This document shows positions 43,522-54,137 of a stretch of DNA of 57,718 nucleotides, in pieces. The translations under genes and the position numbers were made by a program. The notes under the pieces were generated by a model that was not told the DNA's origin, searched no databases, and saw only the letters and a program-made list of their open reading frames with translations. The DNA comes from CAYXZL01 sp964469925 (GTDB lineage: Bacteria > Patescibacteriota > Gracilibacteria > Absconditabacterales > Absconditicoccaceae), in assembly GCA_964469925.1 (NCBI GenBank), contig CAYXZL010000008.1, forward strand, positions 1 to 57,718, written 5' to 3'. How positions within the stretch are numbered: position 1 is the stretch's first letter; every line of letters begins with the position of its first letter.

Positions 43522-43986
43522 ATGAAAGATTCCCTACTGACTGTTGTTTCGCAAGAAAGTGTACGTACTGAATATTTTCTTTCGCTTTTGTCTTCTTCGC
43601 CTTATACTGTTTTGTATTTTTATCCTAAAGACGATACGCCAGGTTGCAGTGTGGAAGCACAAGAGTTTAGTCTTTTGTATCAAGATTTTTTGAGCAAGAA
43701 TGTCGCTGTTTTTGGGGTCAGTAAAGATGGTGAACAATCTCATTGCCGTTTTGTTGAAAAATTCTCCTTAGCTATTCCCTTGATTGCGGATACTGATCTT
43801 GTATTGCATGATTATTTTGGTACATTGAGCGATAGGACTATGTATGGTAAGGTTTACAGATGAACTGTGAGAACCACCTTTGTTCTTGGTCGTGTCTGAA
43901 ATATTGTTCATGAGTGGCGTGATGTTAGAGCTGCTGGTCATGCGAAACAGGTTTATGATTTTGTTTGTTCTTTGCCCTCGCTTTAA
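43522..43986 (+). CDS. bcp: Thioredoxin-dependent peroxiredoxin (Bcp/PrxQ family)
   Basis: Encodes 154 residues. VLYFYPKDDTPGCSVEA contains the peroxidatic Cys (residue 42), and VAVFGVSKDGEQSHCRF and FSLAIPLIADTD follow the family. Unlike many PrxQ proteins, the resolving Cys five residues after the first is replaced by Gln. Another Cys occurs at about residue 75. It reduces peroxides, which matters for an organism relying on oxygen-sensitive glycyl-radical chemistry. Two TGA codons are read as Gly. Confidence 0.85.
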
Positions 43987-44004
43987 TTTCGTTTTTTAGT
44001 TCAG

Positions 44005-44658
44005 ATGTCACAGCGTAGAGATCGTTATTTGGACGTTTTTGTTCGTAGGTTTTCTAAGATGAGTTTTGAGTCTAAACTGTTTACTGCATATTTGTTTCTT
44101 CTTTTGTTATTGTTTTTGTTTTTCCCCTTTGTGAAGTTTTCTCCTACTACGAGTGATATAGCATCTCGTTCTGTTGGTCTTTTGAGTGGTATTTTTTTCA
44201 AAACGGGTTTTGTTGTGATCCTTTCTTTTGGTGTTTTGATTGGGTGGAACATGAATCCAAGATTTAAGGAATTAATTCATAGTGTTTTTGGTTTTAAGGA
44301 TAATCATAGTCTATTCAATTTTGGACTTTTGTGGGTTATTTTAACTGCGTTGTTGAGTATGTCAGAGTCTATCAAGGCTTCTCGCTTGGCAACTGCTACG
44401 ATGAAGGTTACTTTTTGGCAGTGACTTGCTACATTTTTGATATTTGTTTGACTTATCTATTCGCTCGTCGTGATGTTGAAAGAAGCAAAAATTATTCATA
44501 AGACTGGTTTTATGCGTATTGTGAAACATAAGGATAATAGAGATCACGCAGCAATAACGGCTAGTTCTACTAGTGTTCAGTCTTTGTTTGATGAGGATGA
44601 TCGTGATGATAGTGCGGAAGAAGAATTGAGAGTAGACGAGGATCGTCGTGATTCTTAG
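44005..44658 (+). CDS. Membrane protein of unknown function with acidic tail
   Basis: Encodes 217 residues with four hydrophobic helices (LFTAYLFLLLLLFLFFPFV, GFVVILSFGVLIGW, FGLLWVILTALLSM and GLATFLIFVGLIYSLVVML). The C-terminus is a charged cytoplasmic-looking tail (LFDEDDRDDSAEEELRVDED). I recognise no family. Two TGA codons are read as Gly in the last helix. It ends the plus-strand run starting at rpmG, and its stop overlaps the stop of the convergent giant gene. Confidence 0.55.
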
Positions 44659-47600
44659 TTTTGTGTGTCATAAGCGAAAGACTCTGACTGACTGTATATT
44701 ATTGTTTTCTTTGCATCTCGTAAAACTGTTTTTAGGAGGTTGTTTTTTTGTAGTTCGTGTATAAAGTCGACGTATTGGCATGGACAAGTGTTACATGTTA
44801 TTGGTGTTATATAATTGTCAGGTATTATGTTGTCTCCGGTAGTATTTCCACAATCAAATCCGAATTGTTGACAGCACTGTGTTTGTGTAAGGTTAAAGCA
44901 GAGACACTCAGCCCCATAGGGATCGGTACAGTTGTTATCGTTTTCTCCAGGGTCGTCTTGAGGGCAGTTTATATTGAATTGGTTACAACATTGTATCTGT
45001 GATAGACCTACACATACACAATTGCCTGTGTAGGGGAATGTACATTGTCCTGTGGGGTCCTCTAGGGGGCAATCGAGATTGAATTGGCTACAACATTGTG
45101 TTTGTGATAGACCTGCACATTGGCAGTTGCTAGGGTAGGGTTCTTGGCAATAGTCGCTGTTTCCACAATCAAATCCGAATTGTTGACAGCACTGTGTTTG
45201 TGTAAGGTTAAAGCAGAGACACTCAGCCCCATAGGGATCGGTACAGTTGTTATCGTTTTCTCCAGGGTCGTCTTGAGGGCAGTTTATATTGAATTGGTTA
45301 CAACATTGTATCTGTGATAGACCTACACATACACAATTGCCTGTGTAGGGGAATGTACATTGTCCTGTGGGGTCCTCTAGGGGGCAATCGAGATTGAATT
45401 GGCTACAACATTGTGTTTGTGATAGACCTGCACATTGGCAGTTGCTAGGGTAGGGTTCTTGGCAATAGTCGCCGTTGTCGCAACGTCGTCAGAATTGCTC
45501 GCAGCATTCTGTTTGTGACAGTCCATTACAGCTACATTCAACTCCGTAAGGCTCAGTACAGTGGTTGTCGTCTTCTCCGGGATCGTCTGGTTGACTTGGG
45601 CAATCGAGATTAAACTGCTCGCAACATTCTTCTGTTGTTAATCATCCACATAAGCATCCGCTTGGGTATGGGAAGCGACAGTAGTCTTCGCAGTTTAGTC
45701 ATAACTGGTCGCAACATTGCGTTTGTGATAGTCATTTACATAAGCATTCAGTACCGTAAGGCTCGCTACAGTGGCTATCGTCTTCTCCAGGATCGTCTGG
45801 TTGATTTGGGCAATCGAGATTGAACTGCTCACAACATTGTTGTGTTGTTAGTCCTTTACATTGACATGTTGAAGGGTAAGGGAACTTACAGTAGTCTTTA
45901 TCTTTGCAATTTATTCACTTTTGTTCGCAGCATTGTTGTTGTGTTAGTCCAGCACAGCTACATTCTTGTCCGTATGGATAACTACAGTGTGCTTGGTCTT
46001 CTCATGGATCATCAAAACCGTTACAATCGTGTTTATGTTGATCACAACATTGTTGTGTGCTGAGTCATGAACACTTACAGTCGTTTGGATAAGGGAAAAC
46101 GCAATAATCTTCATCCGGCTGATTTGGTATTGTTATTCATGTGCTTTGACAGGGGTTATTGGCTAATTCTGGACAACCGTCTTCATCAAAGTAACCATTT
46201 AATTCTTCGGGTATGGTAGGGCATCTATCTTCACCATCGTCTATTCAATCATTATCTTGGTCTGATTTTTTTTTGTTTGGTTGTTCAGGAAATTGATGAT
46301 TGTTTCCACTGAATGTTGCAACAGTTTCTCCGTTTTTTAATGCATAGATCATGTTTTGACATAAATCGCCTTGCCCATCAATGTTGACATCACTTTGGTC
46401 TGCGTTGGGTGTAAATGGACAATTGTCGAGCTGGCAGGATATATTATTGAATCATATGAATCCATTAGTTTCTACCATTGATCGATTGAGGCTGTTCTGA
46501 TCAATAGAGCAGTCTTTGTTGTCCTTTACGATCAATCCTATGAGGTTTTTTATCCCATCGTTGTCGATGTCATCATCGCATATATCTGGTATGGTGTCTT
46601 GATCTCTATCACAGTATGTGGATGCTAGTGCGGGGTCTTGTAAAAATTGTTCGCATGTAGCGTCATTGATTGCTATGGTTGCCTGACTGGTTAGTGGTTT
46701 GCATTGCTCCTTGAAGATCGTTTGCGTGACAGTGTTTCCTCAGTTGTGATGGAGAAAGGTGGTGATCACTTTTTCTTTTTCTACTTTTTCTACTTTTTTA
46801 GTGGTTTCGTTGGGGGTTTGTCGTATGTGGGTTAACTTTTTACTCGGATCGAAGCCTTGTTGATATAATGTTATATCTATCGGCTGTGTTGGGTCGGTTT
46901 GTAATACTGATGGCACTAGTGATACTGAGCTGTTTGTGTTTGTATCTTGGTATCTACTATGGAGTGTTAGACGATTGTTTATTACTAATCCATTGTACAA
47001 AACTATTGTTTGTGAAACTATTTTTTGTCCGACAGTGTCGATAGGTAGTTTGAGTGTTAGTTCATGTTCTTGTAGTTTTTCTTGATTGACCTGTCGTGCT
47101 ATACTGGCTATGTCACCACTATTGAATCCATCGTAATAGCTAGTGATTGTGACTATGCTTTGGAGCTTTGGATTGATTGTGTCGCTTGTGATATGACTTT
47201 CAATAAATTTTTCTTCATCTTTGTATAGGAAACTGGATGCAGTAGCTTGTAGCTTAGCTTGGTGGTAGATGGATGCATTGATGTTATAGGGTGTTTTGTT
47301 TGTTAGAGGAAATGTTATTTCTTGATTTGGTTGTTTACTATATTGTGTATCATTGATAAGTCGTTCGATGTTTCAGGTGTTGCTATCTGTTTTAGCCATT
47401 ATTTTTGCGGTATTGTTTTGTCGTGTTACTTGTTGTATTTGTATCGCTTGAGGAGATGGTGTTTGTGCTATATCCACACTACTTTCTGCTATGCTTGTAT
47501 TAAACGGTCAGACTTGTTTTGCCTTGATACTAAATGTACCGTCTTTTGAAAAACTATGTGTGATCTTTTCTCCGCCGTATTTGGATCCATCGCTGATGAA

Positions 47601-48848
47601 CCATTGAATTGTTTTGGTGTCTAGTGTTGACTGTGCTTGGGCAGTGATGGTATTTCCTATTTGTTCTACCGTTATTGCTAGTCCTGCGTAGTTTTTTTGA
47701 TTGTTACAGTTGGGTTTGTTGTGAGGATCAAATAAACAGCTGTCATATCATGATCCTTGGTTTGCGATTCTTATGTTTATGTTGTTAGTCTCGTCAATAA
47801 TCCCTATGGGATTTGTTATGCCATCGTTGTCTGTATCGTTATCGCATACATCTCCTATTTTATCGTAGTCAAAATCTTTCTGTGATGGGTTGTATTGGTT
47901 TGGGCATGTATCGTGTATGTTGTCTATACCATCACAATCATAATCACTATTAAACCTACAGTCCACGATTCCAAATACTCTGTATAGGATTTTTAGTACT
48001 TTTCCCGCTGTTGGGAGTTCGTGTATATTAATTGTTCCCAATTCTTCTTCTCCTAATATATCCACCTTTTCTAATATGTTCAATTCTGCTACTGGTCGAG
48101 CTCCTTGCGTGATCCCTTGGTAGCTATGCATCTTGCATTGTTGCAGGTTGAACGTGCAATATGTGAGGTATGTTTCTACTTGTTCTGGTTTGTTTAGTGC
48201 ACATTTACTCTCTGGACAATCTTGTGCTTGCTGATCTATGATATCTTTCATATCGGCTGTAAGACTTCTTTCTTGGTAGCTTCATGGCGTTAGTCCGTCT
48301 TTCCATTTTCTAACTCATGACCGGTCTAGTTCTAGGTCACTATAGATGTAATTCGATGCTATATTGATTAAAACCTGAATCAGTTCTGCTGTGGTTACAT
48401 TATTTGTACCGCAAAATTGTCCTCAACAAATGGGGCTTGTTGCTTGGGGAAATCATCTCATGTATTGCTGGTCTCCTGCGTATGCAACACAGTAATAATA
48501 GCTTTCATTGTTGTGTTCTGCTCCTTGATAGGCTATGTCTCGAAAATCTTTGTTGGGTAATGTTACAAAGTCCGATCGCCATTCTTGATTGTATGTTTGG
48601 ATCATTTCTTGTTGGGGGTGTATACAATCCTTACATTCAACAAGATTGAGTAGCCTTGCTAGGTCATAACGCGAAATTGTTGGCTGTTGTTGTAGTTGTT
48701 CGATGTCTATATTAGTTTGACTGATGTTTTGTAGAAAGTCTGTGTAGCTAGCAAATCATGCAGAAATGAGTCAGCAGACTGCTAGACTTGTATATATGCT
48801 TTTTTTTATTCGTGCTTTGATCATGGCAATATCTCTTTTGTAAGCCAT
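44655..48848 (-). CDS. Giant surface protein with thrombospondin type 3 repeats and twelve cysteine-rich repeats
   Basis: Encodes 1397 residues. An N-terminal signal anchor (IYTSLAVCGLISAWFASY, with two TGA codons) is followed by about 280 residues with scattered Cys. Calcium-binding thrombospondin type 3 repeats come next (DYDCDGIDNIHDTCPNQYNP, DYDKIGDVCDNDTDNDG, later DRDQDTIPDICDDDIDNDG and DQDNDGIDDGEDRCP), with strand-rich domains between them. The last third is twelve repeats of about 35 residues, each with six Cys. A short tail ends in no membrane anchor. Such a protein is probably a disulfide-braced surface fibre or adhesin. The DsbA-like enzyme in this window could fold it. Confidence 0.75.
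44845..45159 (-). repeat. 315-bp direct repeat, copy 1
   Basis: This stretch is repeated in tandem at 45160-45474. It covers three six-Cys units (105 residues), so the reading frame is kept. Comparison by eye found only one difference (T against C near the end). Confidence 0.9.
45160..45474 (-). repeat. 315-bp direct repeat, copy 2
   Basis: Second copy of the unit at 44845-45159, directly adjoining it. The near identity at synonymous positions points to a recent duplication. Confidence 0.9.
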
Positions 48849-48970
48849 GGTCTAAGTATAGTGAAGCTTTATCTTTGGGCAAAAAACTTTCTGTATTTGT
48901 GCTGTATTACTGACAAGTATTATGGGGTTATATATAGTAGGTGTGTATCTGATGTGACGAGTTTTGCTGG

Positions 48971-50416
48971 TTATATTTTTTGAAATAGTATCCCCTTTTC
49001 TTGATTTATTAGCATGTTTCTTGCTATGACACAACTGTGTGGTATGATCGGCTCGTAGCAGTCAATGATGGTGTCAACTAGTGCCGCTAAATCTATCAGA
49101 ATTTGTGTAGTTTGTTTCTCTCTGAGTGATTTGTCTCGTGGTTTGTGGTCGTCCATGTATTTGTTTGCTCGCATGGTTAGTTGATGTGTACTGTTTGCTG
49201 CTTCGTATAACTCAAAACTGTTGTAGTGTTGTATTACACTTTTTTTGGTTTTTTCAATCTCCTGTGCCACTATGGTTGATAACGTTCACGCTTGTATTGC
49301 CGTCTCTAGTTTGAGGTTTTTTTGATTGGCTAAGTGTATGACCCTATTAAGTAGGTTGCCAAACGAATTTGCCAGATGACTATTGTAGATATTTACCACA
49401 TCATCAGGTTTATAGGTCCCGTCGCCGAAGGTAGGAATGCCTGCTATGAGATAATACCTTACAGCTTCCGCACCGTAGTCTTCGCACTGCTGTTCGGGGT
49501 CGACAACGTTGCCCATGGTTTTGGACATTTTATTACCATCTGGTCCCATAATCATGCCGTGTATTAGAATGTGTTGTGTGAAGGGCAATCATGCAGAAGC
49601 AAGCATTCCTTGTCGAATAGCTCATTGAAATCTCAGGTTGTCCGGTCAACATACTTGTACTCCTGGTCGCATAGCGTTGAGTAATGACTCATCATTTGGG
49701 TAACCAATAGCACCAACGTAGTTGGTGAGTGCATCGAACCACACGTACATAACTTGTGAATCATCATCTGGTACTGGTACTCATCGAGGTAGATTTTCCT
49801 TACGTCTGGATATGGAAATATCTTCCATATCTTTGACAAAGTTTTTGAGTTCTTCTGCTTTGTGTTGTGGGAGAATAAAGTCTTTGTGGGTTGCGATATA
49901 CTCTAATAATTTGTCTTTATATTTTGAAAGGCGGAAAAAGTAATTTTTTTCTGAATATTTAATGGGTTCTTTGTTGTGATCGGGGCACTTACCATCTACT
50001 AGTTCTTTTGCTGTTTTGAAGCCTTCGCATCCTACACAGTATAGTCCGCTATATTCTTTTTCATAAATATCACCTTTGGCTTTGCTTTTTTGTCGAAAGT
50101 GTTGTGCAACTTTGTGATGAGAAAGGTTGGAAGTTCTATAAAATGAGTCATAGCTGATGTCGAATTGTTTGCAGAAGCGATAGAATGTCTCTACGTTTTT
50201 GTCGACGAATTCTTGTGGGTTTAGTCCTTCTTCTTGTGCTTTTTCATACATTTTCAGTCCATGTTCATCAGTACCAACATTGAATAGTACTTTTTCCCCT
50301 TGTTTTCTTTGTCGACGTGCAATGACGTCTGCTTGAATAAATTCTAGTGCATGCCCTATGTGCGGCTTCGCATTGACATAGGGTAGCGTGGTGGTGATAT
50401 AGAAGCCGTCTGTCAT
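48971..50416 (-). CDS. metG: Methionyl-tRNA synthetase
   Basis: Encodes 481 residues, a short form without the C-terminal tRNA-binding domain. It charges tRNA-Met. YITTTLPYVNAKPHIGHA carries the HIGH motif at residues 19-22; LYCVGCEGFKTAKELVDGKC is the zinc-binding knuckle; VMYVWFDALTNYVGAIG and HILIHGMIMGPDGNKMSKTMG carry the KMSKS-type motif. The C-terminal helical anticodon-binding part is complete (FGNLLNRVIHLANQK). Four TGA codons are read as Gly. It precedes the giant surface gene in the same direction. A hairpin lies 38 bases upstream of its start. Confidence 0.95.
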
Positions 50417-50453
50417 GGTTTTTCTTTTGCTATAAAACTGATCCTGTGTGTGA

Positions 50454-50490
50454 GGTAGGATTTCGTGTGATCATGGACGAAGTTCCTACC
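50454..50490 (-). other. Stem-loop in the metG leader
   Basis: GGTAGGAACTTCGT pairs with ACGAAATCCTACC on the minus strand, leaving a short loop. It sits 38 bases upstream of the metG ATG. There is no T run, so it is not an intrinsic terminator. The rest of 50417-50663 shows nothing else clear apart from a short ATCATGATCATGAT palindrome. Confidence 0.35.
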
Positions 50491-50663
50491 TAGTTTAGAG
50501 GCTTTTGAACATCATGATCATGATCGTTGTGGGTATGTGCATGAGTGTTGTTAGTCAAATTTTTTAGAGCATAGCTGTTTGTCTGCTACATGCAAGCAAA
50601 ATCTTGACGGCTGATGAGAAAGTGTCTATACTTGTTTTTTGTTGTTTATTTTTTTGCTTTTCA

Positions 50664-51047
50664 ATGGAAACTGTCGTATTGAGTAAGGTAATGGGGATTG
50701 TGCTGTTTGTCACAGCATTGGGCGTCTTCATTAATTTTAAAGACTTTTTGCATATGATCGATGAATGTAGTCATCAGTCTTCTTTGATTGTATTGACCTC
50801 TTTTTTGAGATTGATTGTTGGTAGTCTTATTCTTGCACTTTATAATACCTGGACGAGTGGCGTGGCTATCGTTATTAGCCTTTTGGGTTGGGTTATCCTG
50901 TTGGCTGGTGTTGTTGGCATGCTTTTCCCCCACAAACTTATGTGAAGTCTTCCTTATATTAGTAAGCATCCTGACTGGTTGACTGCTTTTGTGGTTCTTA
51001 TGGGTGCACTTGGACTTTTTTTGCTCTATGTTGGGTTTGTCGGATAG
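50664..51047 (+). CDS. Four-helix membrane protein of unknown function
   Basis: Encodes 127 residues with four hydrophobic helices: VMGIVLFVTALGVFINF, LIVLTSFLRLIVGSLILALY, VAIVISLLGWVILLAGVVGMLF and WLTAFVVLMGALGLFLLYVGF. Such small four-helix proteins occur widely in bacteria, but I cannot name the function. One TGA encodes Gly after the third helix. The start was chosen at the internal ATG; the frame extends to 50604 with a TTG. Confidence 0.6.
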
Positions 51048-51095
51048 TTGGTATTTTGATAATGTTGTTTTAGAGACTGGTTGGTATCAGTCTTT

Positions 51096-51845
51096 TTATA
51101 TGATGATTTTTGCTAGCATCCTTAGAGCGTGTGTCTGGTCGAGAAAATAAGGAGATGTAGCTATCGTTATGAGTGAGGCTTTTTGCATTAGTGTTTGTGT
51201 GTTGTTTATTGTCTGACTAATATTTTGTATGCTCATTTCAGGTGATCGGAAGTCTAGATCAATATCGAGTATGGTGTATGTTGTTTCAGTTTTTTTTGCT
51301 TGGTACTTGAGTAGCTGTGATTCTGATTTGATCCATGTGTAGTTTGTTCTTGGGAAAAGTTCTAGAAATGGCTCTATGAAGCTTCCTACATTGCACGTGT
51401 AATTTGTGTAGTGTCGGATATAGTTTTGATCTTTTCGTTTAAGCTTATCTATGGGGTGTGGTGTTTGTGCTTGATCAGAATGTTGGTCGATATGTATGAT
51501 TTCTAGGTATTCAAGCATTCTTGTCTGATTTTTTAGTTCGTTGAGTCGAAAGTAGAGAGCGTGGTTGTGATTATCGATGATATATAGAGGTTTTTGTGTT
51601 GGTGGATAGTGTCATTGGATGAGCTGTGCCAATCATGTACATTGACGAAGTTTCCCTGTATGGTCGATTTCTTCAAAAGCTATGTGCGACCCTATTTTTG
51701 CATCCTTTATTGTGCCTTGGATAAGCGAGGGTATGGTAATTTCAGCTTTTCAGAGTAGTTTTTTTCTTTCACTATAGGAAAAACTATTGTTGCCCGTATT
51801 TTCTCTGAGAATATGTGCTTGTGTGTAATTGTAGTCTTTTATCAT
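51096..51845 (-). CDS. UPF0489 / peptide-arginase-like protein
   Basis: Encodes 249 residues. YIIDNHNHALYF, EIIHIDQHSDQ and TILDIDLDFRSPEM give the arginase-fold metal ligands: a DxHxD motif (DQHSD) and a later DxD motif (DIDLD). This is the UPF0489 family, which to my knowledge includes enzymes that turn arginine in peptides into ornithine; other members are uncharacterised. The N-terminal region (TIPSLIQGTIKDAK) is not assigned. Its ATG overlaps the end of the AstE-like gene by 7 bases, so the two are translationally coupled. Three TGA codons are read as Gly. Confidence 0.7.
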
Positions 51846-52699
51846 GAATGAGCCTGTGATGATATGGGTTTGGCGATTGATCGTAGCTCCTGTCCTATGC
51901 TAGCATTGGTTTTGGGCATGATGATATAGCCGTCGTATGGCATAGTTTGTATTTTTTGATTGACGATTGCAAGTGGTGTTCCCCGCTGTATGTATTGTAG
52001 ATGTTTGAACTTTTGAAGAAGATGGTCGAATTTATTGCTTTTATACACAATACTTGTCATACGAATAATCTTTTGCTGACTGCTGTGGTGTTGTTCTACT
52101 GATGGTATCATTTGGTAGTATGCGAGTATGTTTTCTACTGTCTGATAAGCAATGTTTGTACTATTTGAGTCCTGATGCTGTCCGCACTCAACCAATACTG
52201 CAGTTTTGCCTTGTGAATGACTGTAACTCAATGTGTTGGGTTGAGGCTCATTATCTTCACACTCTGGCCGTCATTGTATTATCCATGTTTGACCTGTTGC
52301 TTGTGCTAATTCTGTATTGTCTGGCGTGAGGTAGTCTTGAAAAACATTGGATTCCCCAACTGCTGTGGTGGAATGGAGATCAACGATGATATCAGCCTGC
52401 TTTATGTAGGGGATTATCGTGTTGGCTAAGAGATGCTCATAGTGCTGGGGTTGTGCGTGGTAGCGAAAGTTTCTGTTGAGATTACAGTCGATGTAGGTGC
52501 GATTTTGTTTGAAAGCTTGAGGATTTGCTATGGGGATGAGCGTGAGGGTTCCTTGTTGCAATATGACATCTTTGTTTTCTATCTGTTTTTGTATACGTTG
52601 GAGAGCGTATGTGCCACATGGTTCATCGCCATGAATTGCTCCTAAAAAAAGGATGTGTGGTCATGATTGTGGGCTGTGGTAGCTATATGCCTTGATCAT
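51839..52699 (-). CDS. AstE/aspartoacylase-like zinc hydrolase
   Basis: Encodes 286 residues. All residues of the M14-type zinc site of succinylglutamate desuccinylase/aspartoacylase proteins are visible: GAIHGDEPCG (His23 and Glu26), CNLNRNF (Arg76), DLHST (His109) and LVECGQH (the catalytic Glu at about 171). The C-terminus is a beta-rich domain (GTPLAIVNQKIQTMPYDGYI). Family members hydrolyse acyl or amide bonds of amino acids. The gene starts on the base after the ATP-grasp stop. Its neighbours suggest removal of a group from a ligated amino acid or peptide, but the substrate is unknown. Confidence 0.82.
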
Positions 52700-53890
52700 T
52701 TATGCTGTATAATGAGGTAAAGCACTGAATGTTTTCTGTATAGACGCTATAGTTTCCCCATGTATCATGGCATAGCCTTTGTAACTATTGGGATGTTCTG
52801 ATTGAACGCAGGTGATGAGGTATATCTTGAGCTGTTGCATGAGATTGATTACTTGTTGTGAGTTTGCTGCCTGTACGTGGAAGCTTGTGTTTTTGATTCG
52901 TTGTGATTGAGGATTTTCTTCAAAAATTTGAGTTCTCAGACATTGAGCTGTGGTTGATCAACCTAATCTGATGTTGGGGTCGATAAGATATCGACTTCAT
53001 TGGTTTGTCTGTACGATATCGGGCAAAAATACTCATACATAGCCTATTGTATGTAAGTGTTTGGTCATATCCATCAGGATCTTTTGAACGGGCTGCGGGA
53101 GCTCTGTTCGTAGTTGGCCGTGTTTGGGTATGATGTTTCCTCCATATTCCTTGCCGTTTTCTATGAGTTGTTGTGAATAGCCTAGCATTGTGAGGTGTCA
53201 GTCCTTATCCACATGGCAGTTTATGTTTCGGTTTTGTGTGATATTGAGGTGTTCTTCGATGATGAGTGTTTCTTGGTTTTGTCGTTGTTCTTTTTGTTGA
53301 TCAAAGCTTCCTTTGTTTTCAATGATTCGTGTGCCATCACCTGATGCCGAAGATGCCGTCTTGATGATGCAGTGATAGTGCATCTCTTTGCAGGTATCTT
53401 CACACTGTGCGATGGGTACTATGTGACGCTGTGGTATCTGTGTTGTTAGACTATTGAGGTTTGTTTTATCATTGACTTGGTACTGTGTGTGTGGGCAATT
53501 GTAGTACTGAGTTTTCGGTATTTGGTCGTATGGTTGTAGGACGAGCAGAAGTTGGTCTGTTTTGTCTTGTATTACTTGTATGTGTTGTCCGGCTTGGTAG
53601 GGGATGAGTGCGTCTGGATTGCATGATGGATAGGTGTGATGTCGATATGCATGAAGAGCTTTGTCTTCGTAGACACTTTGAGGTACAAGATATTCTGTCT
53701 CTCATTGTATGGGGATGAAACGTGTTGTTTCACTATCGATAGTTCATGATTCGTAGAGTGCGGCTACAAATGGATATGTGTGTACTGCATCACGAAACTG
53801 AGCTTCAGGATATTTGCCAAATACCAGGAGTGGTTTGTCTGTGCTTTGTGGGTATAACTGGTCGAGTGTATAGGCTGCATGGGTGTTCAT
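52700..53890 (-). CDS. ATP-grasp ligase
   Basis: Encodes 396 residues. The C-terminal two thirds have ATP-grasp features: CIIKTASSASGDGTRII (the nucleotide-binding lysine and glycine-rich loop, residues 174-190), LIIEEHL (acidic hinge near 213), a metal-binding end YLIDPNIRLGG (residues 301-311) and TIGYVGVF before it. ATP-grasp enzymes link a carboxylate to an amine or thiol through an acyl-phosphate. The N-terminal 150 residues are not assigned and contain several Cys. It is the first gene of a three-gene transcript followed directly by the AstE-like and UPF0489 genes. Six TGA codons are read as Gly. Confidence 0.72.
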
Positions 53891-53911
53891 GTGTTGTGTT
53901 GAGTGGTGTAT

Positions 53912-53941
53912 AAAAAAAACTCCCTCCGCATGGGAGAGAGC
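53912..53941 (-). terminator. Intrinsic terminator between the SIMPL gene and the ATP-grasp gene
   Basis: On the minus strand, CTCTCCC and GGAGGGAG form a stem around a short loop and are followed by eight T residues. It ends the upstream transcript about 20 bases before the ATP-grasp start. The stretch 53944-54137 holds no convincing gene on either strand. Confidence 0.75.
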
Positions 53942-54137
53942 TTGATTGGTGACTTGTCTATGATGAGTTTGTGTTATGTCGTCGTGCTCATCGATCTCGC
54001 TGCCATGGTGAAAAAATAACGCTGGGTATTGCGTCTATCATTTCTTCTCCTGATTGCGATGTTTGTATACATGAGCTTATGAAGGTATTAATCTTATTGT
54101 TTTGCTTTTACTTAAGTCTGTGCATAAAGTCAACTGT

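Larger units (their letters stand above)
44845..46106 (-). repeat. Twelve six-cysteine repeat units in the giant surface protein
   Basis: Each unit has the order Cys, PYP or PYG, Cys-x-Cys, Gly-Leu, Cys-Cys, then a final Cys, for example CVFPYPNDCKCSGL, then QCCDQHKHDC. Units alternate between a 'PYP' type and a 'PYG' type and are joined by DDPGEDD-like or DY linkers. All units carry the same six Cys. I know no named family with this pattern. Confidence 0.75.

Noticed and set aside
44845..45474. CRISPR array
   Set aside because: The long repeats are coding, in frame, directly adjoining and without spacers; no short regularly spaced repeats were seen anywhere in the window.
53944..54137. Short frames on both strands, one with an AGGAGAAG sequence before an ATG encoding 27 residues
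   Set aside because: The frames are short, the plus-strand one runs antisense into the SIMPL gene, and no family is recognisable.
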